Source of the DNA: Candidatus Thorarchaeota archaeon | Lineage (GTDB): Archaea; Asgardarchaeota; Thorarchaeia; Thorarchaeales; Thorarchaeaceae | NCBI GenBank assembly: GCA_016839245.1 | Contig: JAEOUN010000064.1 | Coordinates: 1 to 11,318, forward strand | Length of the DNA: 11,318 bases | Direction of reading: 5' to 3' | Part shown: positions 1-6,771 of the stretch, piece by piece | Layout: each line of letters begins with the position of its first letter | How positions within the stretch are numbered: the stretch's first letter is position 1 | Translations under genes and position numbers: made by a program | Notes under the pieces: generated by a model | Seen by the model: only the letters and a program-made list of their open reading frames with translations | What the model was told of the DNA's origin: nothing | Databases searched by the model: none

Positions 1-45
1 GAATAGACTTTTGATTACGTTATATTCTTTACCTTTTAAGATTCG

Positions 46-56
46 TTATATATATT
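46..56 (+). promoter_or_regulatory. TATA-like box for the first surface-protein gene
   Basis: TTATATATATT lies about 31 nt upstream of the ATG at 87. Archaeal transcription starts about 25 nt downstream of the TATA box, which would leave a very short leader. No Shine-Dalgarno sequence is visible before this ATG, so a short-leader or leaderless transcript fits. This rests on motif and spacing only. Confidence 0.4.
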
Positions 57-86
57 CAAAACTGAGAATCTATTAGTGATTAAATA

Positions 87-1034
87 ATGATCCACAGAAA
101 AGTAATACTCGCAATCTTGGCTACATTTATGATTGGTATAGCAGTTCCTGCTGCAGCCGCGCAGGGAGGACCTGTACAGTACAATCATAGTGCAGGTATT
201 GTCACTCTTAGCACTGATAGTTTAGAGATTAAAGTTGTTGGAATTGATGATTCACCTCATTTTCATTGGTGGTCTGTATCTGATCCAACAATAGACTATC
301 ATATGAGATTCATTAGTCTCTTCGAAGCAAATGACACAGATTCTGATGGTATTTATACTAAAGGAACTGATACCCTTGTAGGACCGCGATTCATGTTGCC
401 TACCGCTGATTGGGAATTCAGTGGTTTTGAAACCGAAACCGATGGTGAGAATATTACAGCAGTTCATTTCAATTTTACATCGACTTCAGGATTTGATCCA
501 CGTCCAAATGGTATGGATAATGATTGGAGTAACTTACCTCCAATGAGTGAATTCGATGTCTATGTTCAAATTCGTGTTCATATTGACATGGATACACCAA
601 GTGAAGTGAAGTTCGATGTAATCATTGATGGATGGAATTGGACTTATGATGATTCTCTCTTAGTCATGCAATTCACAATTACTGAGAGCAACCATGGTGC
701 AGGTCATCCTGAGGTGGCACCTGGTCAAATGCATAAGACTGGAACACAATTCCAGTTTGAGAATGGTTATATGGAATATGAACCAACTGCTCTTGCTGCG
801 AACAATTCGCTTCAGGTTAAAGCCAGTTATGGCGAAGGAGTAGGTCTTGAGGCTGGAGAATCTGTTTATCTCTCATTTCCATACTTCGGAAATGAAACTC
901 TAGTCTACGATCCGATACTAGGTGTTAACTCTGCGACAAGCACTTCTCTCATTGATACACCAACACTGATTCTCATTGGTGGTGGAATTGCAGTTGTTGC
1001 AATAGTTGCTATAGCTTTGAAGTTAAAGAAATAA
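87..1034 (+). CDS. Secreted, C-terminally membrane-anchored surface protein of unknown family
   Basis: This 315-residue protein has a clear signal peptide: K5, a hydrophobic core over residues 6-20, then PAAAA with probable cleavage near A25/Q26. The body (about 26-285) is polar, acidic and strand-rich, with many alternating aromatic and hydrophobic residues. It carries about seven N-glycosylation sequons (for example NHS, NDT, NIT, NFT, NWT, NNS and NET). A single hydrophobic helix near 293-312 (LILIGGGIAVVAIVAIAL) ends in the basic tail KLKK, the usual archaeal stop-transfer anchor. The fold should therefore lie outside the cell with the last few residues inside. I recognise no domain and see no catalytic motif or internal repeat. 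The ATG at 87 is preferred because it places the signal peptide at the N-terminus, although no SD precedes it. A terminator follows directly, so the gene is probably monocistronic on its 3' side. The topology is well supported; the role is unknown. Confidence 0.85.
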   Translation: MIHRKVILAILATFMIGIAVPAAAAQGGPVQYNHSAGIVTLSTDSLEIKVVGIDDSPHFHWWSVSDPTIDYHMRFISLFEANDTDSDGIYTKGTDTLVGPRFMLPTADWEFSGFETETDGENITAVHFNFTSTSGFDPRPNGMDNDWSNLPPMSEFDVYVQIRVHIDMDTPSEVKFDVIIDGWNWTYDDSLLVMQFTITESNHGAGHPEVAPGQMHKTGTQFQFENGYMEYEPTALAANNSLQVKASYGEGVGLEAGESVYLSFPYFGNETLVYDPILGVNSATSTSLIDTPTLILIGGGIAVVAIVAIALKLKK

Positions 1035-1042
1035 TTTTAATT

Positions 1043-1072
1043 GGAGGCAGCCTTTGCCTCCTCTCTTTTTCT
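1043..1072 (+). terminator. Hairpin plus T-tract terminator
   Basis: GGAGGCA (1043-1049) pairs perfectly with TGCCTCC (1055-1061) across the 5-nt loop GCCTT, followed by a pyrimidine run TCTCTTTTTCTT. It begins 9 nt after the stop codon of the surface-protein gene. Archaeal termination mainly needs the T-tract; the hairpin may add to it. Confidence 0.65.
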
Positions 1073-1093
1073 TAGAATTTTAAAATTGATTAA

Positions 1094-1103
1094 TTATTTA
1101 AAA
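1094..1103 (+). promoter_or_regulatory. Possible TATA box for the oxidoreductase gene
   Basis: TTATTTAAAA sits in the 166-nt gap before the oxidoreductase, about 98 nt upstream of its start. A start site about 25 nt downstream would give a leader of roughly 75 nt. The motif is only AT-rich and could be chance. Confidence 0.25.
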
Positions 1104-1200
1104 CAACGCAAATTATGACGAATTACTCATCTACAGATATTTCGGTATACTCAATAAGGACAAGTAAGATTCAGATTCTACATATTAATCAATTCAGAGG

Positions 1201-2406
1201 TTGATAACACTGGAACGGATTGGAATCATAGGTAATGGTGTTGCTGCCACGACTGCTCTGCGAGAAATTCGAAACAAAGATTCTGATGTTGAAATTGATG
1301 TGTTTACAGATGAGCGACATCCATATTATCCGCGACCTAACCTCATTGACCTTGTTGCAGGGAAACGAACAATAAAAGAAACAATTCGTTACGATTTAGA
1401 TTGGTATGAAGCCCAGTCAGCTAATCTCTATAGGTCAAAATCTGTGATTCAGATTGATAAAGACACTAAAACAGTGATAACAACCTCTTCGACTCATTCT
1501 GATTATAATTCGTTATTGATTGCAGTAGGATCAATTCCTTTCGTACCACCATTTGAAGGACTTGAGAAGAGGAGTGTACATGTTATTCGTACACTTGATG
1601 ACGCCTTGGATATCAAAGAAGCAGTTAAGGGCGCAGGTCGAGAGATAATTATTGGTGGAGGGATATTAGGTATAGAACTTGCTGCTGCAATCAAGAATAT
1701 TGGTGGTCACCCTATTGTTGTTACAAATATCAATACTCTTCTTCCAATACAATTGGACGAAGCTGGTAGTGATGTGCTTCTTCATCATCTTAAACGCCTT
1801 GGTATTGATGTCCTTAGAAATTTCTCATGTGTGAAGATATCTGGGAAACTGGCTGCTGATGGTATAGTGTCAGACAAAGGTGATAGGATAGATGGCGACC
1901 TTGTTGTAATCGCTACTGGTGTACGTTCTAATATCCAAATCGCTAAAAATTCAGGAATCTCGGTCAAACGAGGTATTGTTGCTGATGACCATATGCAGAC
2001 ATCAGCTCATGGAATATTTGCAGCAGGCGATTGCATGGAATGGAGAGACCAGTGGTATGGTATCATTCCATGGGCAACTGCAACCTCTCGTGTTGCTGCT
2101 GCAAATATGCTGGATTTTGGAAGTGCAATCTTTGATGGTATCACATCTTCGAATACGCTTCAAGTTGCTGGAATTGATCTCTCCAGCATCGGTATTATAC
2201 AACCAAAATCCTTGGATTATGAATCAGTAGTAGCAATTGATATGGATAAAGGAACATACTACAAAGCTGTTCTTAAGGACAATATCATTGTTGGTGCCAT
2301 CTGTCTTGGCGACCGTAAGATTGCACTAAAACTTCGTGGTCTTGTAAATAAGAAGACTGACGTATCTGAAATGAAACAATCATTATTTGATTCGGATTTA
2401 TTCTGA
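1201..2406 (+). CDS. FAD/NAD(P)-dependent oxidoreductase, rubredoxin reductase/NirB N-terminal type
   Basis: The 401-residue protein has the two-dinucleotide-fold layout of Pyr_redox_2 enzymes. The FAD Rossmann motif is G11-N-G13-x-x-A16 and its second strand ends in FTDE before HPYYPRP. AVGSIPFVPPFEG is the conserved linker, the NAD(P) motif is GGGILGIE (152-159), and the second FAD motif is GIFAAGDC (G276-D277). The C-terminal 85 residues (from NTLQVAGIDL) resemble the rubredoxin-reductase C-terminal domain. There is no CxxC, so it is not a thioredoxin- or lipoamide-type disulfide reductase. Family members move electrons from NAD(P)H through FAD to rubredoxin, O2 or another carrier; the acceptor here cannot be named. 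The usual acidic residue ending the second NAD-fold strand is replaced by T175. The TTG at 1201 is the first start after an in-frame stop at 1186, but AGAGG (1196-1200) abuts it. A CTG start at 1210 would have better SD spacing. It converges on rad50 with a 1-nt gap. Confidence 0.9.
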   Translation: MITLERIGIIGNGVAATTALREIRNKDSDVEIDVFTDERHPYYPRPNLIDLVAGKRTIKETIRYDLDWYEAQSANLYRSKSVIQIDKDTKTVITTSSTHSDYNSLLIAVGSIPFVPPFEGLEKRSVHVIRTLDDALDIKEAVKGAGREIIIGGGILGIELAAAIKNIGGHPIVVTNINTLLPIQLDEAGSDVLLHHLKRLGIDVLRNFSCVKISGKLAADGIVSDKGDRIDGDLVVIATGVRSNIQIAKNSGISVKRGIVADDHMQTSAHGIFAAGDCMEWRDQWYGIIPWATATSRVAAANMLDFGSAIFDGITSSNTLQVAGIDLSSIGIIQPKSLDYESVVAIDMDKGTYYKAVLKDNIIVGAICLGDRKIALKLRGLVNKKTDVSEMKQSLFDSDLF

Positions 2407-2407
2407 A

Positions 2408-3706
2408 TTATTGATATTCTACTATTGGTTGCCGTCCTTTTCCTTGTGGTGCTAATGATATTATATGCTCTGTAGATCCCTTAAGCTCCTCCATATGCGT
2501 CACTACAATTACTTGCTTCACAACATCCAATCTTGCTATGGCTTCTGGAAGCCATCGTCTTCTCTGCTCGTCCAATCCCGCACCCGGCTCATCAAGGATA
2601 ATTAATCCCGGTGGAGGTCCTGCCAATGAATACTTCTGAAGCGCAGTATTTACTGCAACGCGTAATGAGAAATTGACACAGACGTCCTCGCCACCCGAAG
2701 CCGCCATTAAAGAAACTCTATTTCCCTGCAGATTATAGAGAGAAATTTCATAATCATCATCAATTACAAAATCACTATAACGGTCTCCAAATATTTCCTT
2801 GAACAGACTTTTGGCTTCATCTCGTATATGAGGTCTTAATTGATTTTCTGCCACCTCTGGAATGGTTTCCAAGAGTGTCTTAATGTGTTTTGCAATTTCA
2901 CTTTCCCGCTTAAGTTCTTCAGGCTTTATTGAGATCTCAGGAGATTCAAGTTCAGTACTTATTGCATTAACAGAATCCCTTACCTTTTCAATGATGGATT
3001 TTACAACCATTACATCAGATGAGCCGGGGTCTCTGTTTGAGATTTTCTCGACTGCTGCTAATGCATTTGTAATCTCCTCTAAAGTTGGCAGATGTTCTTG
3101 AATTGCCACTAGTCTATTTTTTGTTCCTTCAAGATTCTCCATATCTTTCTTAATCTCTTTGAGTTCTCTTTGCACCTTAGAGCTCTGTCTATCGTATATC
3201 CCCAGTCCCATCATACTATACAGATCTATCCGTCTCTCTTTTGGGCTAAGTCGAGATAGTCTATCGATCTCTCCCTGTCTCACATAAGTCAATGTAGAAA
3301 ATGCATGGCGGTCCATTCCGAGCAGTTCTACAATCTGCTCATCTACTCTTGTTGGGCCACTTGCTTCAGGTTCGCTCTCACTCTTAAGGAATAAATCAGC
3401 TGTGGTTTCAGCTCCTCGCTTTCCTGGATGGATGGATCTCTTTACCGTGTATTCTCGCCTGTTGAGTGGTGCGATAAAATCAAGCTCCACGCGTGCTCGT
3501 TTCTCTCTGTGATTGATTAACTCATCGAGAGTGGGTACCTTTTTCTCTTTTCGTGTCACTGTCTTAAAGAGCGCAAACTCAATTGCCTCAAGAATTGAGG
3601 TCTTTCCAGAACCGTTTGGACCAATAATAGCTGTAGTACCTGGGTGAAATATGATTTCCTGATCTTTGTATACCTTGAAATTTGTGAGTCGAAGACGATT
3701 GATCAA
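2408..3706 (-). CDS. rad50: Minimal Rad50-like ABC ATPase lacking the zinc hook
   Basis: Rad50 is the ATPase partner of Mre11 in DNA double-strand-break end processing. All head motifs are present: Walker A GPNGSGKT (29-36), Q-loop YVRQGE (Q144), signature ASGGE (336-340), Walker B LIILDEP (D372-E373), D-loop GAGLD (375-379) and H-loop VVTH (H404). The segment RYSDFVIDDDYEISLYN (309-325) is typical of the Rad50 C-lobe. The protein is only 432 residues; Rad50/SbcC proteins usually have about 850-1300. The middle has two helical arms, about 171-223 and 232-290, joined by NRDPGSSD (224-231). There is no CxxC, and the only cysteine is C343, so no zinc hook can form. The TTG start is backed by GGAGGTGG six nt upstream, and it overlaps the mre11 stop as TTGA, indicating translational coupling. 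The frame is open throughout. An in-frame deletion or assembly collapse is possible, but the symmetrical arms argue for a real short form. Confidence 0.9.
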   Translation of the reverse strand: MINRLRLTNFKVYKDQEIIFHPGTTAIIGPNGSGKTSILEAIEFALFKTVTRKEKKVPTLDELINHREKRARVELDFIAPLNRREYTVKRSIHPGKRGAETTADLFLKSESEPEASGPTRVDEQIVELLGMDRHAFSTLTYVRQGEIDRLSRLSPKERRIDLYSMMGLGIYDRQSSKVQRELKEIKKDMENLEGTKNRLVAIQEHLPTLEEITNALAAVEKISNRDPGSSDVMVVKSIIEKVRDSVNAISTELESPEISIKPEELKRESEIAKHIKTLLETIPEVAENQLRPHIRDEAKSLFKEIFGDRYSDFVIDDDYEISLYNLQGNRVSLMAASGGEDVCVNFSLRVAVNTALQKYSLAGPPPGLIILDEPGAGLDEQRRRWLPEAIARLDVVKQVIVVTHMEELKGSTEHIISLAPQGKGRQPIVEYQ

Positions 3707-4782
3707 TCACTACCACCTCCAAGGAATCTGGGGAGCTTTTCCAGTATGTCAATACTCATCGTATCCTTCGTCTGTTCAATGTATTCACGGATGGAATGTT
3801 GTACATCTAGTGGTTTTGTTAAAGTGATATTTCTGGGTCCAAGAGACTGCCAGTTTGGTTCGATATGAAGAAAAAGTGGATTCAGTTTCTTTTCATATTG
3901 ACTTAGGATTTCACTTCGCTCAATCTGCTTCTCCGTTTCAGAATCAATTAATCCATTCACTTGCATGATGATGATTGGCTTTTCTTTCTTTGGAGCAAGT
4001 CTACCAAGCGACTCCCTCATTTTCTGATTCACTTCTTCTGGTCTCATTCCCGTTATATCTAACCCAGTAAGGAACTTGAATTCCCTAACATCATTAAGGG
4101 TCTCGAGAGTGTATTCGTTTCCCTTACTATCTATGTCAACGATGATGAGTTTTCGATTTCCTCCCATCTCTCTATTCCAATTCACTATACAGGTGGATCC
4201 TGGTCTTCCAATATCATATTCTTCATCTACGAAGTAATTGTGTTTGTGACCACATCCATAATAATTGAAGTGGATTGGTAATTCTTCTTTTGGAAATTCA
4301 ATATCATGGGCAAAGAAAAGAGAGACCTTCTCATTGGGAGTGGCTGAACTAATGATCTGATTCACCTCATTACTCGGTGCCCATGATACAAGATGCATCT
4401 CAACCATCTTTCCATCAAAGGATTCAACGATAGTAGTACTTGATTGATTTCCTGTTGACTTGATCAATTCCATCGTTTCTAATTGTCTAAGTGGACTAAG
4501 TGCATACCTATAGCCGTAGGGATGGTCATGGTTGCCTTGTAGTACGATGAGTAGGACTTTGTCCTTCAAGCCTTTGAACAGTTCAACTACAAAATTCATG
4601 TCATCATTTTGAGGCATGTGAGAATGGAACAAGTCTCCAGTGTGCACAAGAACATCTGGTGAATACTGCATTGCCATTTCTATTGCTTTCTTTAGGCACT
4701 TTCTTGCATCTTCTTTTCTCTCGACCAATTGGAATAGAGAACAACCCAAATGTGAATCCGAAATATGAGCAATGCGAACCAT
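3703..4782 (-). CDS. mre11: DNA double-strand break repair nuclease Mre11
   Basis: Mre11 is the Mn-dependent exo/endonuclease that works with Rad50 on broken DNA ends. The calcineurin-like phosphoesterase core carries the full metal-ligand set: D9-x-H11 in SDSHLG, GD (49-50), GNHD (83-86, including catalytic H85), H159 in FFAHD, and GHKH (178-181). After the nuclease core a capping region runs to about residue 290. A basic and hydrophobic helical tail, SIREYIEQTKDTMSIDILEK and onward, is where archaeal Mre11 binds Rad50. At 359 residues it is slightly shorter than usual, but nothing essential is missing. The ATG at 4782 follows GGTGAT, which matches the 16S-tail complement at suitable spacing. 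It is the first gene of the mre11-rad50 operon. HerA and NurA, common companions in archaea, are not in the window. I am sure of the identity; nuclease activity is inferred from the intact residues. Confidence 0.95.
   Translation of the reverse strand: MVRIAHISDSHLGCSLFQLVERKEDARKCLKKAIEMAMQYSPDVLVHTGDLFHSHMPQNDDMNFVVELFKGLKDKVLLIVLQGNHDHPYGYRYALSPLRQLETMELIKSTGNQSSTTIVESFDGKMVEMHLVSWAPSNEVNQIISSATPNEKVSLFFAHDIEFPKEELPIHFNYYGCGHKHNYFVDEEYDIGRPGSTCIVNWNREMGGNRKLIIVDIDSKGNEYTLETLNDVREFKFLTGLDITGMRPEEVNQKMRESLGRLAPKKEKPIIIMQVNGLIDSETEKQIERSEILSQYEKKLNPLFLHIEPNWQSLGPRNITLTKPLDVQHSIREYIEQTKDTMSIDILEKLPRFLGGGSD
3713..3720 (-). promoter_or_regulatory. Shine-Dalgarno site deciding the rad50 TTG start
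   Basis: On the minus strand GGAGGTGG lies inside the 3' end of mre11, six nt before the TTG of rad50 (3706-3704). This match is the main reason to accept a non-ATG start here. Confidence 0.7.
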
Positions 4783-4948
4783 AAATCACCCAGCTCCCTT
4801 TGTAAGATTGTCGCCGCACTATTTGAATGAGTCTGTGTTGATAGGCAGATGCGTAGGTTTTGATGAGAATGCCTCTTCTTTCACTTGAAACAAAAAGAAC
4901 AAATAGCAGTCATATTTCTTTTTCTTGAATTTGGAGGTTGGAGTCTTT
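4783..4948. promoter_or_regulatory. Divergent promoter region between mre11 and the propeller gene
   Basis: These 166 nt separate the start of mre11 (-) from the start of the propeller gene (+), so promoters for both should lie here. On the minus strand TTCAAATAG (about 4819-4827) is a weak TATA candidate that would give a 10-20 nt leader for mre11. On the plus strand AACAAATAG (near 4898-4906) is an equally weak candidate. No operator-like palindrome stands out. Confidence 0.35.
4933..4943 (+). promoter_or_regulatory. Double Shine-Dalgarno site deciding the propeller-gene start
   Basis: GGAGG (4933-4937) and GGAG (4940-4943) precede the ATG at 4949 by 11 and 5 nt. They would lie inside the coding frame if the upstream TTG at 4925 were used, so they support the ATG. 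Confidence 0.7.
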
Positions 4949-6646
4949 ATGAAGTATATCATCTCAAAGATGCTTGTACTAATTGTCATGATTGGTTATC
5001 TTCTGGGGACTACATCAATGAGTTCTATATATCATCCCCTTGTTATGATTGATTATCAGAACACTCCTATTGCTATTACTGAGCCACTTATCTTTTCAAC
5101 ACTGACAGGTAATAGAACGCAGGATTACATTACGTGTGTCGATTTCGATGAATACGGTAACATCTATGTTGGAGGGATTATTCAAGATACAGGGAATGAT
5201 GATGACAACTGCGACTCATATTTAATGAAGATTAACGGAACCGATTTCACCATCATCTATTATTATACTATCAAAGGATCTGATTTTGATTTTGTCAATG
5301 ATATGACAGTCCATTCTGGTAAAGTCTATCTAGTCGGTAATACTGGTTCACCTGACTTTCCTACTGAAAACGCATTTTGTGATACATTTCAAAATTCAAC
5401 TGATTGCTTTCTCATGTGTCTTGACGCAAATAGCTTGGATCTTGTCTTCTCAACATATCTTGGTGGTGAACATGTCGACACAGGCGAATCTATTTTTGTA
5501 GATAATGAAGGCTCGATTTTTATTACAGGTGAAACAAATTCATATAACTTTCCTCAAATGAATTCATATGTAAACTATTCAGGTTCTTCTATTTGGCCTC
5601 TTTCTGTAACATATGTGGCAAAATTCAACTCGTCGGGAAATGGTCTGATTTATTCAAGTTTGGTTGGAGGATCGGGCGGGGACATCTCTTTTGCTATTAC
5701 TGCTGATTCTCAAGGTAATGCATATGTTGCAGGAATCACGACATCCGATGACTTTCCTACTATAAACGCGTACAATTCAACTTCTAATGGAGTAGTTCCA
5801 GGGATTAAAGACGATGGAATTGTCTTCTGTCTGAATTCAACAGGTAATGGTCTGATTTTTTCAACTTACATTGGTGGTACGGCCTCAGAGGTGTTCTATG
5901 ATATTGCCCTTGATGCTACAAACGATGTTTGGGTCTGTGGCTATACTGAATCAGATGACTTTCCTGTTGTTGGTGGTCTACAGGGGAATATGGGAGATGT
6001 AGATGGAATCCTATTTCAATTGAGTTCAAATGGAAGTGTACTACTTTCCTCGACATATCTGGGAGGATCCGACTATGATGTTTGCTATTCGATTGACTTT
6101 GACGAGCGGGATAATCTATACATAGCTGGTTCTACAATTTCAGACGACTTTCGGGAAGTTCGAAAGGTTTCTTTGCTTGATCAAAGCAACAGACATTATG
6201 GGTATCAAGGCTTTATAATGAAAATTAGTCCTGAGAATTCGATATTATATTCATCCCTAGTTGGTGGTCAGGGAGTTGACGACTGCAGATCTATTGCTGT
6301 AGGTAATAATGGAACGATATTAGTAGGTGGTTACTCATCATCAGATGATTTTCCTTTGAAAAGAGAAATTTCAGCATCTTCATATGATATTCTAAAATAC
6401 GGAGATGGATTTGCATTTGTCCTTCTAGATGTCAGCGATGAAGACGGAGATTCTTTTCCAAATTGGTGGGAGATTGTGAATGGATATGATCCACTTAATC
6501 CCGAAGCGCCTATTATCGAGATTGTAATCTGGTATGCTCCAGCTATTATCGCCACGGGAATTGGCACAGCCTTAATCATAATCATTCTCTACATCAGTAG
6601 GCATCGAATTAGACTCTTACTGGGAAGAAAATTATCTGACACATAG
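4949..6646 (+). CDS. Secreted SBBP-repeat beta-propeller surface protein with C-terminal anchor
   Basis: Taken from the ATG at 4949 (565 residues), the protein opens with a signal peptide (MKYIISKMLVLIVMIGYLLG). Seven repeats follow, starting near residues 49, 104, 167, 235, 304, 367 and 434. Each has the pattern FSTYLGG, then a hydrophobic strand, DxxGNxYVAG and SDDFP. These are SBBP-type (beta-propeller) repeats, and seven copies fit a seven-bladed propeller. Next come an acidic Asp-rich segment, DEDGDSFPNWWE (about 497-508), like the calcium-binding DxDxDG stretches beside anchors in archaeal surface proteins; a transmembrane helix (about 525-549); and a basic cytoplasmic tail. The extracellular part has about nine sequons and nine cysteines. 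An upstream in-frame TTG at 4925 would add eight residues before the signal peptide and is less likely. The probable role is cell-surface binding or structure; no enzymatic motif is seen. The gene is divergent from mre11 and functionally unlinked to it. Confidence 0.88.
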   Translation: MKYIISKMLVLIVMIGYLLGTTSMSSIYHPLVMIDYQNTPIAITEPLIFSTLTGNRTQDYITCVDFDEYGNIYVGGIIQDTGNDDDNCDSYLMKINGTDFTIIYYYTIKGSDFDFVNDMTVHSGKVYLVGNTGSPDFPTENAFCDTFQNSTDCFLMCLDANSLDLVFSTYLGGEHVDTGESIFVDNEGSIFITGETNSYNFPQMNSYVNYSGSSIWPLSVTYVAKFNSSGNGLIYSSLVGGSGGDISFAITADSQGNAYVAGITTSDDFPTINAYNSTSNGVVPGIKDDGIVFCLNSTGNGLIFSTYIGGTASEVFYDIALDATNDVWVCGYTESDDFPVVGGLQGNMGDVDGILFQLSSNGSVLLSSTYLGGSDYDVCYSIDFDERDNLYIAGSTISDDFREVRKVSLLDQSNRHYGYQGFIMKISPENSILYSSLVGGQGVDDCRSIAVGNNGTILVGGYSSSDDFPLKREISASSYDILKYGDGFAFVLLDVSDEDGDSFPNWWEIVNGYDPLNPEAPIIEIVIWYAPAIIATGIGTALIIIILYISRHRIRLLLGRKLSDT

Positions 6647-6715
6647 GTGTTGTAACTTCGTTTTCAATTATCACGGGTATGCTAGTCTTTGAGTTGGATT
6701 ATTGTTTTCTCTGGG

Positions 6716-6723
6716 CTTAAATT
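6716..6723 (+). promoter_or_regulatory. TATA-like box for the protease/7-TM operon
   Basis: CTTAAATT follows a G-rich stretch (GGG) and lies about 50 nt before the TTG at 6772. A start about 25 nt downstream would give a leader of roughly 27 nt containing the SD. The position is good; the sequence match is moderate. Confidence 0.35.
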
Positions 6724-6758
6724 GGAGGATTAATACAAAACACTGTTAATCTTAATTA

Positions 6759-6762
6759 GGAG
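6759..6762 (+). promoter_or_regulatory. Shine-Dalgarno site deciding the protease TTG start
   Basis: GGAG, in the context TTAGGAGACC, lies nine nt before the TTG at 6772. No ATG in frame offers an N-terminus that keeps the first hydrophobic helix intact with a comparable SD. Confidence 0.6.
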
Positions 6763-6771
6763 ACCGTATCT

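Noticed and set aside
1919..2230. Plus-strand 103-codon frame inside the oxidoreductase
   Set aside because: It lies in another frame of a gene whose FAD motifs are intact across the same region; it is a shadow frame.
2408..3706. Rad50 as a broken or frameshifted pseudogene
   Set aside because: The frame is open from an SD-backed start to a natural stop, all six ATPase motifs are intact, and the middle arms are symmetrical, so a functional short form fits better.
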